Numbered from the stretch's first letter, positions 25,499 to 34,344 are shown. The stretch: DNA of 64,000 nucleotides from Alkalicoccus halolimnae (GCF_008014775.2 NZ_CP144914.1:2232001-2296000), one strand, 5' to 3'. The notes: a model not told the origin generated them from the letters alone. Made by a program: numbers and translations.

Positions 25499-26050
25499 TG
25501 ATTTTTTGTTCTGCTTCCGCCGGTTAAATAGTTCCCAGCGCCGCTTCATACCTTTTGTAATATAACCGCCTTTAAAACTGCGGGGTTCAAAAGAGGCAAC
25601 AAAAGCCTTTTCTTCGTAGGATTCAATAATTCTATAAAATTCTTTCTCACGATCTCGTCTCGCTGTACAGTGCAATAAATACCGCTCGGCATCTATCCCC
25701 TGAACTTTAGAAGTGGAAACACTAAAACCCACTTCGCGAAGGCGATTCACAAGTTCTTCGTTTGACTGGGGAATGTTAGCTTCAATCGTAACATAACCAA
25801 TAGCCAGTTTTTCTTCGACGTAAGCTCCAATGTACAGTCCGACTCCAAAACCAAGAGCATAGGCAGCCATATTATAATAATTTGTTAAATCACTTAATAC
25901 CAGTCCGACAGCAACTACATAAATGATCCCTTCAAGTACGCCAAGACCGGAAGCTTTACCTTTCTGGGATTTAACCATCATGATCGTTCGAAGAGTTAAA
26001 ACAGGCACGTATAACAGCTGGGCAAAGAAAATAATAAGTGGTTCCAGCAT
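25493..26050 (-). CDS. UPF0316/DUF2179 membrane protein (YebE-like)
   Basis: A 185-residue protein with three N-terminal membrane helices (about 2-22, 36-55 and 58-78) and a cytoplasmic DUF2179-type domain ([22 protein letters not shown], then [18 protein letters not shown]). It matches the UPF0316 family (B. subtilis YebE) in length and order. The start is ATG 26050, the point where the family begins ([12 protein letters not shown]); longer in-frame sequence upstream is not coding-like. DUF2179 domains in other proteins bind small ligands; role unknown. Confidence 0.88.
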   Translation of the reverse strand: MLEPLIIFFAQLLYVPVLTLRTIMMVKSQKGKASGLGVLEGIIYVVAVGLVLSDLTNYYNMAAYALGFGVGLYIGAYVEEKLAIGYVTIEANIPQSNEELVNRLREVGFSVSTSKVQGIDAERYLLHCTARRDREKEFYRIIESYEEKAFVASFEPRSFKGGYITKGMKRRWELFNRRKQNKKSA

Positions 26051-26259
26051 TGGGGAAGCCCCCTTTCTTTCTATCCATGAAATGTATTGTCGATTAATTT
26101 TAACAGGGAATATATAAAATAAAAGGATAATCATTCGACAATTAACGACATTATTATACCCTCCCATTTACAAACAGAAGATCACCTTATTTAATAGCTC
26201 TGTTAAAGCTTTAACAGAGCCTATTTAATAAAAACCAGCCTTTAACACACCTTCAATTA

Positions 26260-26307
26260 AAAAGCCTCGTGTCTCATCAATTAATTGATAAGGTACGAGG
26301 CTTTTTG
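26260..26307. terminator. Intrinsic terminator
   Basis: Stem AAAAAGCCTCGT / ACGAGGCTTTTT with an inner AT-rich TCAATTAATTGA palindrome. T-runs lie on both sides, in the space between two leftward genes. Confidence 0.8.
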
Positions 26308-26381
26308 TAATGCTCCATAAAAGTTCAGTATCATTTTATAGAAGTTTTTGGCAGCCGCTCATTAATAAACACAATAAACAT

Positions 26382-26690
26382 TAACAGAGACACTCATGCA
26401 AAAGCCTTGCACCATGAAGGATGAAAATGCCCTTTTACAGGAAGGGCATTTCCCATCTATAAAGGTGGTATGAATGATTTTCAAGAAGGGATTTTCTTTG
26501 TTAGATGGCAGATACTTCTCTATCTTTTTACCGTAAGCTGGAGGGGACATGGGGCGATGAAGGAAAAACGAGCACCACACCGCCCGATGGAAAGGAGGAC
26601 GGGATCAGCTGAGGCCGGCCATGCGCCCCCATGGAAACGAAAGCGCACGTTCACACTTAACTACTTTATTTCCAAGGTAGCTGCTTATAA
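26382..26690. repeat. Interspersed repeat R1, copy B
   Basis: Same unit as 21791-22110. It begins TAACAGAGACACTCATGCAAA, holds a perfect hairpin AAATGCCCTT...AAGGGCATTT (26425-26450; degraded in copy A), then a ribosome-site-like AAAGGTGGTATGAATGA, then CCCCATGGAAACGAAAGCG. It ends just before the trhO stop. Confidence 0.75.
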
Positions 26691-26693
26691 AAA

Positions 26694-27668
26694 TTACTTT
26701 TGAAAAGCACTTTCGTACTCGTCGATTTTCTTTAACTGTGTTTCGAATTCCTCATCCGTCATCCGACGCGTTTCCACGTACCTATTCCGCGGATGAACCC
26801 GGCACTCATGTGTGCATCCGCCAAGATAAAACGCTTCATTTTCTTCCGAGGTTAAAATCTGCTTGTTACAATCCGGATTGGCGCAGTTAATATATCGTTC
26901 GCAAGGCTCTCCTGTGAAATGGTCACGCCCGACAATAACATGCTCCTCCTGATTAATCGGAACACTGATACGCTCATCAAAGACATAGCACTGTCCGTTC
27001 CATAGTTTCCCTTTCACTTCTTCATCTTTTCCGTACGACACGATGCCGCCTTCAAGATGATTTACGTTATCGAATCCTTTTTCTACAAGCCATCCGGAAA
27101 ACTTTTCACAGCGGATTCCGCCTGTACAGTAAGTCATAATTTCTTTACCTTCCAACAGCTCCCGGTTGTTATCCACCCACTCCGGCAGCTCGCGGAAATA
27201 GTCGATGTCCGGACGAACAGCCCCATCAAAATGACCCAGATCGAATTCATATTTATTTCTTGCATCCAGTACGATAGTATTTGGGTCCTGCATTTTTTCG
27301 TACCATTCTTTAGGGCTGAGATAGTTGCCTGTCGTTTTCCGGGGATCCACGTCCTCGTCATTCAGGCGAAGCGTAACGATTTCCTGCCGGGGTCTTACGT
27401 GCATTTTCTTAAATGCATGCTTATCCGCTTCATCAATTTTAAAGATAATATCCTGAAACATGGGATCAGCTTTCATATCATTCATATACTGTTCGGTTTG
27501 TTCATATGTCCCTGAAACAGTTCCGTTGATACCTTCAGAGGCAATAAGGATACGTCCTTTCAGACCGATGCTTTTACAGTATTCCAGGTGCTCCTGCGCT
27601 TTTTCTTCCGGTGCTTCAATATCTGTATACAAATAATAGAGTAATACGCGATATGCTGGTTTTTCCAT
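26694..27668 (-). CDS. trhO: tRNA uridine(34) hydroxylase (rhodanese family)
   Basis: TrhO (YbfQ/YceA family), 324 residues, makes 5-hydroxyuridine at position 34 of certain tRNAs. An N-terminal ferredoxin-like domain (about 1-110, [16 protein letters not shown]) precedes a rhodanese domain with catalytic Cys in [15 protein letters not shown]. The Cys-rich C-terminal zinc region shows [16 protein letters not shown] and [15 protein letters not shown]. Full length and start ATG 27668 (AAAGGAG upstream) look right. It lies downstream of queE in the same direction, so two tRNA wobble-modification systems are adjacent. Confidence 0.94.
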   Translation of the reverse strand: MEKPAYRVLLYYLYTDIEAPEEKAQEHLEYCKSIGLKGRILIASEGINGTVSGTYEQTEQYMNDMKADPMFQDIIFKIDEADKHAFKKMHVRPRQEIVTLRLNDEDVDPRKTTGNYLSPKEWYEKMQDPNTIVLDARNKYEFDLGHFDGAVRPDIDYFRELPEWVDNNRELLEGKEIMTYCTGGIRCEKFSGWLVEKGFDNVNHLEGGIVSYGKDEEVKGKLWNGQCYVFDERISVPINQEEHVIVGRDHFTGEPCERYINCANPDCNKQILTSEENEAFYLGGCTHECRVHPRNRYVETRRMTDEEFETQLKKIDEYESAFQK

Positions 27669-27774
27669 CGGTTATATACTCCTTTCCTTTCAATTAGCGT
27701 GTGAGAAGTCCGGAAAATATTATATCAAATTTCTTTCGGAAAAAACAGCGTTTCATATAAGCGTGAAGCAATTA

Positions 27775-28509
27775 TTATACGCCGCGCTTATTTCCCCAGA
27801 CGAGCGTATGCAGCTGGGGGAGCACACGGACATTGACGGTTTCCGGATCATCCATCGTCCAGTCCACCAGTTCCTCATATTTAGTAAGCAGCTTGGACGT
27901 AAGATCTTCTGTTTTTTTCTCGTCTCCGGTGTCTTCATTTCCTACCTGAAGATAAAACGGGATATGCGGGTAGCGTTGATGAATCTGTTTCGCATAGTCA
28001 AAATCTTTTTTATCAAAAATGACAACCTTCAAACTCGTAAAACCGTCTCTGCCTGCTTTTGTTAATCGATCAATAATATCATCAAGAATAGTAAAGTTCG
28101 TTTTCATTAATGAGCTTGGCGGTTTCGGGGAAATTGTCAGATCATCGACCTGCAGAAACCACTCCTGCCACCGGCTGCCCTGAGTTTCCAATGCTGCTTC
28201 CACATTATTTTCATGCAGAAGTTCGATCAGGGACCCCATGTGCTTCAGAAGAGCTGGATTTCCGCCGGAAATAGTAACGTGGGAAAAATTATTTGGTGCC
28301 AGGTTCGTCAGTTCCTCCCAGACCTCTTCCGGGGTGAGCCTGCGGATTTCGTCTTTCGCACTTCCGTCCCACGTAAAGGCCGAGTCACACCAGCTGCAGG
28401 AATAATCACAGCCGGCTGTACGGACAAACATTGTTTTTTTACCTATAACCATACCTTCTCCTTGAAAGGTCGGACCGAACACTTCTAAAACAGGAAGTGC
28501 TTTACTCAT
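27775..28509 (-). CDS. queE: 7-carboxy-7-deazaguanine synthase (radical SAM)
   Basis: QueE, 244 residues, converts 6-carboxytetrahydropterin to 7-carboxy-7-deazaguanine in queuosine/preQ0 synthesis. The radical SAM CxxxCxxC motif is Cys34, Cys38, Cys41 (AGCDYSCSWCD); EVFGPTFQGEG at the N-terminus and TISGGNPALL are family signatures. The start is ATG 28509, overlapping the end of queD by 8 bases, so translation is coupled. It is third gene of the preQ1-riboswitch operon queC-queD-queE. queF does not follow. Confidence 0.95.
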   Translation of the reverse strand: MSKALPVLEVFGPTFQGEGMVIGKKTMFVRTAGCDYSCSWCDSAFTWDGSAKDEIRRLTPEEVWEELTNLAPNNFSHVTISGGNPALLKHMGSLIELLHENNVEAALETQGSRWQEWFLQVDDLTISPKPPSSLMKTNFTILDDIIDRLTKAGRDGFTSLKVVIFDKKDFDYAKQIHQRYPHIPFYLQVGNEDTGDEKKTEDLTSKLLTKYEELVDWTMDDPETVNVRVLPQLHTLVWGNKRGV

Positions 28510-28981
28510 TGCGCATCCACTCCCTGGTAATTTCAGCGTAGCTTGTCGGAGTTTCAAACAGTCTCACAAATTCCGTCCGCAGCTCCTGATTCCCTGCTTT
28601 ATTTCTTTCCTGCAATGCCTGTTCCATCTGTTCGTAAATCCAGACGACCATGTTTTCTGCAGTTGTATTCATTGGAGGGAGCATTTCGTTTAAATACCGG
28701 TGATCTAGATACGTTTCAATATTTTCTTTCCATATTTCTTTAATATCTCCAAAATCAATCATAATTCCAATGTCATCCACATACCCGCTGATACCGAATA
28801 CAACGCGGTAAGTATGTCCGTGGAGGTTTTTGCATTTCCCTTCGTATTCATGAAGATGGTGAGCCGCATCAAAGGAAAATTCTTTCGAAATCATGACACG
28901 TCTGCTGTGATATTTAAGCTCTTTTTTCTGAATATCCTCCCCGAGTTTCTGAAGTTCTTCAACGATACGGAATCCAAACAT
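28502..28981 (-). CDS. queD: 6-carboxy-5,6,7,8-tetrahydropterin synthase
   Basis: QueD, 159 residues, PTPS fold, forms 6-carboxytetrahydropterin from dihydroneopterin triphosphate. Zinc ligands and catalytic residues are visible in FSFDAAHHLHEYEGKCKNLHGHTY. DFGDIKEIW and LDHRYLNEM are family segments, and the C-terminal Glu region is ETPTSYAEI. The start is ATG 28981, four bases after the queC stop, with GAAAGGAAACG as ribosome site. The N-terminal ~30 residues before the PTPS core are a helical extension. Confidence 0.94.
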   Translation of the reverse strand: MFGFRIVEELQKLGEDIQKKELKYHSRRVMISKEFSFDAAHHLHEYEGKCKNLHGHTYRVVFGISGYVDDIGIMIDFGDIKEIWKENIETYLDHRYLNEMLPPMNTTAENMVVWIYEQMEQALQERNKAGNQELRTEFVRLFETPTSYAEITREWMRNE

Positions 28982-28985
28982 GAGA

Positions 28986-29642
28986 TCACGTTTCCTTTCT
29001 TTGTAGATAGGTCTGCAGGCCGTTGTGGCGGAGAATACAGGCAGGGCATTCCCCGCATCCATCTGCAAGAATACCGTTGTAGCAGGTAAGCGTATTGTTT
29101 CTTACGTAATCAAGCCCGTGGAGCTCATCGGCAAGTTTCCATGTTTCTGCTTTATCGAGCCACATAAGCGGCGTGTGTAAAACAAACTCATAATCCATAG
29201 CAAGATTCAGCGTCACGTTTAAAGATTTTACAAATGCATCTCTGCAGTCCGGGTATCCACTGAAATCTGTTTCACAAACTCCGGTAATAATATGCCGGGC
29301 CCCGTGCTGTTTGCCCTGAATAGCTGCAAATGACAGAAATAGAAGATTTCTTCCTTCCACAAACGTCGAGGGCGGTTCTCCTTCTTTCTGTTCAATCTCG
29401 ATATCACTGCGGGTAAGCGCATTTGGAGCAAGCTGATTTAACAGACTCATATCAAGTACGGTATGTTTTACGCCAAAGTCGGCGGCTATTTTTTCTGCTA
29501 CGTCAATTTCCCGGCTGTGGCGCTGATTGTAATTGAACGTAACTGTTTCTACTTCAGCAAAGCGGTCAAGAGCCCACAACAGACATGTCGTACTGTCCTG
29601 GCCCCCGCTGAAAACAACCACGGCTTTTTCTTCTTTTAACAT
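28986..29642 (-). CDS. queC: 7-cyano-7-deazaguanine synthase
   Basis: QueC, 218 residues, ATP-dependent conversion of carboxydeazaguanine to preQ0. It has the PP-loop [14 protein letters not shown] near the N-terminus, [12 protein letters not shown] and a C-terminal zinc site [19 protein letters not shown] cluster (Cys around 180-200). The start is ATG 29642 behind AAAGGAGCATCACTTT; the in-frame ATG at 29684 has no such site. It is first gene of the que operon and lies 284 bases downstream of the preQ1 riboswitch. Confidence 0.95.
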   Translation of the reverse strand: MLKEEKAVVVFSGGQDSTTCLLWALDRFAEVETVTFNYNQRHSREIDVAEKIAADFGVKHTVLDMSLLNQLAPNALTRSDIEIEQKEGEPPSTFVEGRNLLFLSFAAIQGKQHGARHIITGVCETDFSGYPDCRDAFVKSLNVTLNLAMDYEFVLHTPLMWLDKAETWKLADELHGLDYVRNNTLTCYNGILADGCGECPACILRHNGLQTYLQRKET

Positions 29643-29825
29643 AAAGTGATGCTCCTTTATTTTACTGTCTTTTGACAGTTTCATTATAAAAATACGTATA
29701 TCGTCTTTTTTATTTTGGCTCTGCTAAAGTCGAATGTTGTATTAAGACCGGCAGTGGATTTTTAAAATAACAACAAAGAATATTGACAGAGTATATATTT
29801 TAAGACCTTTAGTGTTTTGTAAAAT

Positions 29826-29881
29826 AAAAAAAGAGTGACTCCGCCAGCTGAAAAGATTCCAGCTTAAAAACGAAGTCACCC
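29826..29881 (-). terminator. Intrinsic terminator between preQ1 riboswitch and queC
   Basis: On the reverse strand, outer arms GGGTGACTTCG / CGGAGTCACTC and inner AGCTGGAA / TTTTCAGCT, followed by TTTTTTT. Lying after the aptamer and before queC, it is probably the riboswitch's terminator, though it is ~45 nt from the aptamer. Confidence 0.75.
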
Positions 29882-29925
29882 CGGTATAAAATTACATCAG
29901 TAATAGTACAGGTACGGATGGAGAC

Positions 29926-29960
29926 CTAGTTTTTTATAGAGGGTTTAGCTAGAACCTCTT
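29926..29960 (-). promoter_or_regulatory. PreQ1-I riboswitch aptamer
   Basis: The reverse strand reads AGAGGTTCTAGC, then TAAACCCTCT, then ATAAAAAACTAG. This is almost the exact class-I preQ1 consensus: P1 stem GAGG/CCTC, the loop CUAGC, the A-rich strand and the 3' CUAG pseudoknot partner. It controls queC-queD-queE, which synthesise preQ1 precursors. Confidence 0.93.
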
Positions 29961-30031
29961 CCGTTCAGGACGGGTATTATGCAGTTTATTCCGCTGTTCA
30001 TCATAACACGAACACTGGAGATATTCCATCT

Positions 30032-30523
30032 TTATAAAAAAAAGACGTGTTCTGCTTTTATTCCTTCTTCTGACAACCTGAGCCATGCGAATGAAAAATA
30101 GGGGGAGCGCCGCCGGTCTGTCGCTGAACCAGGATTAAGGAGCAGGGATTTCCCGTGGTAACGCAGGTAAGGGATATGAGAGTGTCCGAACAAAATAATA
30201 TCCGCTTTACCTTTAAAAGCGTTTTCTGCTCTTTTCTCTGTAGTACTTCCCTTTCCTTCATGGCCGTGAACCACTGCAATTCGATACCCGCATTCGTTCA
30301 TTATCACCTGTGCAGGAAGATCGGCCTGCAGCTGCTTCTCGTCCCCGTTCCCATAAACTCCGATTACAGATGTATCTGCCTTCAGTTTTTCATACACTTC
30401 TACAGTCTGCCAATCTCCGGTATGAATAATTAGGTCTGCGCTGCTGAAGGCTTTTTGCAGTTCTTCCGGAAGAGAGGATCCTTTCTTCGGCATATGAGTG
30501 TCACCAAAGACGAGTATTCTCAA
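30032..30523 (-). CDS. YfcE/MJ0936-family metallophosphoesterase (YsnB-like)
   Basis: A 163-residue calcineurin-like phosphodiesterase. Metal-binding blocks are FGDTHMPK (Asp, His), HTGDWQT (Asp), GNGDEK (Asn/Asp), VVHGHEG (His) and LFGHSHIPY (His-x-His). The start is TTG 30523, whose bases overlap the TGA of the upstream small membrane gene (TTGA). This is typical translational coupling, although the partner is unrelated in fold. Members hydrolyse phosphodiesters; the physiological substrate is unknown. Confidence 0.9.
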   Translation of the reverse strand: MRILVFGDTHMPKKGSSLPEELQKAFSSADLIIHTGDWQTVEVYEKLKADTSVIGVYGNGDEKQLQADLPAQVIMNECGYRIAVVHGHEGKGSTTEKRAENAFKGKADIILFGHSHIPYLRYHGKSLLLNPGSATDRRRSPYFSFAWLRLSEEGIKAEHVFFL

Positions 30524-30723
30524 GTTTTTCTTCCTATGCCAGGAGCACGGGCAGCAGAAATAAGTCTAAAAGAAGCTCCAATTGTAATGAAAACACCGAG
30601 TCCAATATATAACAGGCCTCTGTCTGTAACAAGAAGACCGGTAGCTGCAGATGTTATCAGTAGAATACCAATGATGAGAAAGAATACTTCAAGAGCGATA
30701 AACGCTTTATTTTTATATGCCAA
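30520..30723 (-). CDS. Small two-helix membrane protein
   Basis: A 67-residue protein starting at TTG 30723 behind GTGGGGGAG. Two hydrophobic segments (about 7-29 and 33-52: FIALEVFFLIIGILLITSAA, LLYIGLGVFITIGASFRLI) separated by a TDRG turn make it a hairpin membrane protein, with a basic C-terminus. Longer in-frame sequence upstream is untranslated-looking. It overlaps the phosphodiesterase gene by four bases. I cannot assign a function. Confidence 0.7.
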   Translation of the reverse strand: MAYKNKAFIALEVFFLIIGILLITSAATGLLVTDRGLLYIGLGVFITIGASFRLISAARAPGIGRKT

Positions 30724-30893
30724 AGTCTCCCCCACTTTCCTCTTATTCAGTATTTTTACTATAACATAACGGACTTGCAGAAACCCATTTAAGTAAATTT
30801 CTTTTCGCAGCCAATTATACTCATCTTTATTAATCGTATAAACGAAAATCTGTATGTTTTCTGCTTTATTTGAGTAAACCTGCGCCAACGCAC

Positions 30894-30957
30894 AAAAAAA
30901 TCGCCTGACCTTTATAATGACAGGAAGAAACCTATCATTAAAAGGGGCGATTTTTTT
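30894..30957. terminator. Long bidirectional terminator after the TusA gene
   Basis: Arms AAAAATCGCC / GGCGATTTTT extended inside by imperfect CCTTTATAATGACAGG / CCTATCATTAAAAGG. T-runs lie on both strands. It ends the sulfur operon. Confidence 0.85.
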
Positions 30958-31011
30958 GCGCAGCAGATTCACTGCGTTTCAGTACTACACATTAGTTAAG
31001 CCGTGTTATAA

Positions 31012-31239
31012 TTACTTTTTTTTAATCCAAAACTTTAACACTTCGCCCTCTTCCGACTGATCCACGAGTTCGTGCCCGCCGGATTTAGACCATGCTGCAA
31101 GATCCGCTTTTGCACCTTTATCCGTTGCATGAATTTCCAGAATCTCTCCTGATTCAATATCGTTCATTGCCTTCTTTGTTTTTACGATCGGCATTGGACA
31201 AGCCAGACCTTTTGCATCTAATACTTTAGCTGCGTTCAT
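31012..31239 (-). CDS. TusA-family sulfurtransferase
   Basis: A 75-residue TusA/SirA fold protein. The persulfide-carrying Cys is in the canonical LDAKGLACPMPIVKTKKA motif; ATDKGAKADLAAWSKSGGHEL and the C-terminal WIKKK complete the fold. The start is ATG 31239 behind TATGGAGG. It is last in the unit TusA-rhodanese / MBL-rhodanese / TusA and likely relays sulfane sulfur to or from the neighbours. Its first ~25 residues after the start nearly match the TusA domain of 32469-33032, suggesting paralogy. Confidence 0.92.
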   Translation of the reverse strand: MNAAKVLDAKGLACPMPIVKTKKAMNDIESGEILEIHATDKGAKADLAAWSKSGGHELVDQSEEGEVLKFWIKKK

Positions 31240-31288
31240 ATATATAACCTCCATATAGTTTGTTAAATTTTTCTGTAATTCTATCTTT

Positions 31289-32416
31289 TTATGCTTTAAC
31301 TGCACATCGGTTCGGTCCGATTTCCATTTCACGCTTCTTCTCAAGCTCAGGAGTAATTCTTCCCATGTTAGTTTGACGAATTTCCTGATGAGAATTCGGC
31401 TGAGGCGGAAGATTCTCGGTTACAAGAGAACGGAACTTTTCTTCATCATCTATATTAAGGCCGTGATTTTTCTCGAATAGCGTCCCCAGCTTTTCCTGAA
31501 CACTGCCATCTTCATTAACTTCTTCCATAATCATAAAGTGGGCAGGGAGGACAATCAGCTCTTGGGAAAGTTCTTTGTAACGACTGTAAAGCGTTTCACG
31601 AAGGTCCCCTACCCAGTCATCCGCTTTTCCGGCGAGGTCCGGTCTGCCGATGGAGTCAATGAATAGGATATCTCCGCTTAGAAGGTACCGGTTATCAATT
31701 ACAAAAGATGTAGAACCGATCGTGTGCCCGGGAGAATAAAGGGCATTAATATCAATTGAAGTTTCCCCTATTTTCACCTGCTGCTTATCTTCCAGAGCAG
31801 CATATTCAAATACTACTTCTTCTGCATCTTTCGGAGGGAGCCAGTAAACAGCACCTGTTTTTTCTGCTATTTCCCGTCCACCCGAAATGTGATCGGCGTG
31901 AAGATGCGTATCAAAGACGTGCTTAATTTCAACGCCTTTTTCTTCAGCAAATTGAAGAAAGGTATCAGTCATTCTTACAGCATCGATGACAGCTGCTTCA
32001 TTACCGGAAACAGCCATGTAGGATAAGCAGCCTTTACCCAGTCTTACAAACTGATAAAGTTCTCCGTTTGGAAGGTCTCCAACTTTAACCGGCTCTAAAT
32101 GCTCACTCCATGCTTTCATACCGCCTTCAAGGTATGCTGCGTCCATTCCTTCGTCTGAAAGCATTTCTGCCACCATCTGAGAAGATCCCTCTTTGGCACA
32201 AACAACAAGAACTTCTTTATTCTGTGGAATTTCTTTCATAATTTCTTCTACTCCGTCAAGAAGTTCAAAATAAGGAATGTTCAAATATTGAAATGAATCT
32301 GCTTCGATTTTCCAGTCCTTGTAGGCATCCTCATTACGAACATCGAGGATAAATAAATCATTCTTATTAACTACACGTTGTGCTACTTCTGATGCTTTCC
32401 ATGCTTTTACTGCCAT
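31289..32416 (-). CDS. Rhodanese-MBL fold persulfide dioxygenase-like protein (CstB-related)
   Basis: A 375-residue two-domain protein. An N-terminal rhodanese (about 5-105) has its Cys in [10 protein letters not shown] metallo-beta-lactamase domain (about 118-330) carries [35 protein letters not shown] and LPAHF, the metal pattern of ETHE1-type persulfide dioxygenases. S. aureus CstB has MBL and rhodanese parts in another order, so CstB-like is functional rather than strict. It probably oxidises low-molecular-weight persulfides. Ribosome site AAGGAGG. Presumed CstR control through the site at 33057. Confidence 0.9.
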   Translation of the reverse strand: MAVKAWKASEVAQRVVNKNDLFILDVRNEDAYKDWKIEADSFQYLNIPYFELLDGVEEIMKEIPQNKEVLVVCAKEGSSQMVAEMLSDEGMDAAYLEGGMKAWSEHLEPVKVGDLPNGELYQFVRLGKGCLSYMAVSGNEAAVIDAVRMTDTFLQFAEEKGVEIKHVFDTHLHADHISGGREIAEKTGAVYWLPPKDAEEVVFEYAALEDKQQVKIGETSIDINALYSPGHTIGSTSFVIDNRYLLSGDILFIDSIGRPDLAGKADDWVGDLRETLYSRYKELSQELIVLPAHFMIMEEVNEDGSVQEKLGTLFEKNHGLNIDDEEKFRSLVTENLPPQPNSHQEIRQTNMGRITPELEKKREMEIGPNRCAVKA

Positions 32417-32468
32417 ATTAATATTCCTCCTTGGAATGAATTATTATTTTTAATTTCTTCGTTAATAT

Positions 32469-33032
32469 CTATTGTTTAGATTCAGTTGGACCTTCCCAGC
32501 CACTCATTCCCGGCACCACGTTTTTTACATTTTTAAATTCTGCATCAGTAAGTTTCTGTGCTGCCATATCACTGCGATTGCCGGTCCGGCAGACCACAAA
32601 CGTTTCTTTATCTTTATCAAGCTCGCCTGATCGCTCTTCTAATTCCCCGAGCGGTATTGAGACAGCCCCCGGTATATGGGAGAAAGCATATTCTGCTGAT
32701 TCGCGTACATCAATGACCTGCACATCCCCGGTTAATTTCTCCTGAAGCTCTTTGTTATCAATGACGTGCGGATACGTTTTTTCCTCCTGCTCTTCTGCAG
32801 AGGATTTCCTAACGTAATGAAATAGCACCTCTCCGTTTTCACTGGTACCGATATATTGATGACCTGCTTTTTTGGACCAGGCCTCCAAATCTGCTGTTGA
32901 ACCTTTATCAGTAGCCTGAATTTCAATAACTTGACCTGGTTCCAGGCTGGCAATCGCTTTTTTTGTTTTTACAATTGGCATCGGGCATGCAAGCCCCTTT
33001 GCATCCAAATGTTCGTTTACTTTAATATCCAT
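32469..33032 (-). CDS. TusA-rhodanese fusion sulfurtransferase
   Basis: A 187-residue fusion. A TusA domain (1-76) has Cys16 in GLACPMPIVKTKKA. After a charged linker, a rhodanese domain (about 88-187) has its catalytic loop CRTGNRS. S. aureus CstA is a rhodanese-TusA-rhodanese protein, so this is a shorter relative. It would move persulfide sulfur between its own two domains and the CstB-like enzyme encoded next. Ribosome site GAGGAGGATTTAAA precedes ATG 33032. A CstR-like palindrome lies at 33057-33074. Confidence 0.9.
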   Translation of the reverse strand: MDIKVNEHLDAKGLACPMPIVKTKKAIASLEPGQVIEIQATDKGSTADLEAWSKKAGHQYIGTSENGEVLFHYVRKSSAEEQEEKTYPHVIDNKELQEKLTGDVQVIDVRESAEYAFSHIPGAVSIPLGELEERSGELDKDKETFVVCRTGNRSDMAAQKLTDAEFKNVKNVVPGMSGWEGPTESKQ

Positions 33033-33056
33033 TTTAAATCCTCCTCTATAATACTA

Positions 33057-33074
33057 ATACACGTAAGGGTATAT
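33057..33074. promoter_or_regulatory. CstR-like operator 1
   Basis: ATACACGTAAGGGTATAT, an imperfect palindrome of the ATACC-N-GGGTAT type, 25 bases upstream of the TusA-rhodanese start. Confidence 0.6.
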
Positions 33075-33088
33075 AATTAATTAACAAA

Positions 33089-33388
33089 TTATTGCTGAGG
33101 TTTCAGCGTCTTCCCTTTCCAGGACGTCATTCCGCCTGTCATATTAACGACATCATAACCCTGTTTTTGTAAAAAATGTGCTGCTCTCTCACTCCGGGCA
33201 CCCGAGCGGCAGATCAATAATACCTGCGTATTATCAATTTCATTTAACCGGTCTGGAATTTCTCCAAGGGGGATATGTTTAGCTCCTGGAATTATTCCGG
33301 ATTGTGTTTCTTCATATTCCCGCACATCAATCATCTGTAGATTTTCATTAAGTCTGCTTTCTACTTCCTTGGCTGTCCATTCTCTCAT
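33089..33388 (-). CDS. Single-domain rhodanese
   Basis: A 99-residue stand-alone rhodanese. The active loop is CRSGARSER, with the conserved DVREYEE and PGAKHIPLGEIPDRL segments and the C-terminal GGMTSWKG. It lies 13 bases downstream of the DsrE-like gene in the same unit (ribosome site AGGAGGAAGGAAAC). It transfers sulfane sulfur; acceptors are unknown. Confidence 0.92.
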   Translation of the reverse strand: MREWTAKEVESRLNENLQMIDVREYEETQSGIIPGAKHIPLGEIPDRLNEIDNTQVLLICRSGARSERAAHFLQKQGYDVVNMTGGMTSWKGKTLKPQQ

Positions 33389-33401
33389 TGTTTCCTTCCT
33401 C

Positions 33402-33881
33402 CTAAATAAACAAATTCACATTTCCGTCTTCTGCTTCTGCCAGATAAGCGGCTACTCCTCCGTATTCAATGCCATCTATAAGTTCTTCTTTCTGAAGTCC
33501 GAGAAGATCCATCGTCATCGTACAGGCTACAAGTTTAATATCCTGTTCCTTGGCCATCTCCATTAGATCAGCCAGTGGCATTGCCTGGTGCTTTTTCATA
33601 ACTTTTTTAATCATTTTTGGTCCCATACCGCCAAAGTTCATATTGGAGAGCCCCATTTTCTCAGCTCCGCGCGGCATCATTCTGCCGAACATTTTTTCCA
33701 TTTTTCCTTTTGGAAGCGTCATTTTCTCGTCTTTTCTAAAAGCGTTAAGCCCCCAGAATGTTGCAAAAATAGTCACGTCGTGGTCATAAGCGGCTGCTCC
33801 GTTAGCAATGATAAATGCTGCCATTGCTTTATCGTAGTCACCACTGAATAAAATAATATTGGTTGATTTTGTCTGTTCCAT
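33402..33881 (-). CDS. DsrE/DsrF/DrsH-like family protein
   Basis: A 159-residue peroxiredoxin-like fold of the DsrE superfamily. An N-terminal strand and loop (NIILFSGDYDKAMAAFIIANGAAAYD), FATFWGLNAF, and a conserved Cys in VACTMTMDLLGLQKEE form the sulfur-carrying site. A Met/Lys-rich middle (MEKMFGRMMPRGAEKMGLSNMNFGG) is typical of the longer DsrE2-type members. The start is ATG 33881 behind CAGGAGG. It begins a two-gene unit with the rhodanese and has the best operator-like palindrome of the set directly upstream. Confidence 0.9.
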   Translation of the reverse strand: MEQTKSTNIILFSGDYDKAMAAFIIANGAAAYDHDVTIFATFWGLNAFRKDEKMTLPKGKMEKMFGRMMPRGAEKMGLSNMNFGGMGPKMIKKVMKKHQAMPLADLMEMAKEQDIKLVACTMTMDLLGLQKEELIDGIEYGGVAAYLAEAEDGNVNLFI

Positions 33882-33922
33882 GTCATCCTCCTGCACGTTT
33901 TATTAGTTACTCTATATATACT

Positions 33923-33940
33923 TATACCAGTAGGGGTATA
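33923..33940. promoter_or_regulatory. CstR-like operator 2
   Basis: TATACCAGTAGGGGTATA, near-perfect palindrome of the CsoR/CstR type, 42 bases upstream of the DsrE-like gene. Confidence 0.7.
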
Positions 33941-33989
33941 TTATTGTCAACACTTATCTCTTTTTTTATTTACTGAATCATATCTCTTA

Positions 33990-34031
33990 AAAAAGGCCGG
34001 CAGAGCGGCAGAAAATCTGATGTTCTGCCGC
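33990..34031 (-). terminator. Terminator-like hairpin after cstR
   Basis: Stem GCGGCAGA / TCTGCCGC (34005-34031) with a T-run further along the reverse strand at 33989-33995. The gap between stem and T-run weakens the call. Confidence 0.5.
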
Positions 34032-34065
34032 CATTAATTGCTTGCCAGCTGGTGTTTAACGGCTT

Positions 34066-34326
34066 CTAACGGCTCTTAACGAGCATATTTACGGCTTCCT
34101 GGATCATTTCTTCTGAATCTTCCCCGTTTTCTATCTGATCACGCACACACTGCTCCAGATTAGAACTAACCACTACACCAATAGCACGATCCATAGCATT
34201 TCGGGCTGCAGACATCTGTCCGACGAGTTCCCTGCAGTCTTTGCCTTCCTCCATCATCCGCAGAACAGCCTTCACCTGACCTTCCACACGCTTAACACGG
34301 TTTTTCATTTGCGGTGTATATTCCAT
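34066..34326 (-). CDS. cstR: CstR-type persulfide-sensing repressor (CsoR family)
   Basis: An 86-residue all-helical CsoR/RcnR-family repressor. Cys31 and Cys60 are kept, but the copper-ligand histidine of CsoR (His-x3-Cys) is replaced by Asn56 (SSNLEQC). This combination marks CstR, which senses persulfides through the two cysteines and does not bind copper. It lies 18 bases downstream of the DUF302 gene in one unit and is surrounded by sulfur-transfer genes, each with an operator-like ATACC-GGGTAT palindrome upstream. Ribosome site GAGGGAATAAT. Confidence 0.92.
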   Translation of the reverse strand: MEYTPQMKNRVKRVEGQVKAVLRMMEEGKDCRELVGQMSAARNAMDRAIGVVVSSNLEQCVRDQIENGEDSEEMIQEAVNMLVKSR

Positions 34327-34344
34327 TATTATTCCCTCACATTC

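Noticed and set aside
26425..26450. AAATGCCCTT hairpin as a terminator
   Set aside because: It has no T-run and recurs only within repeat R1, so it is treated as part of the repeat.
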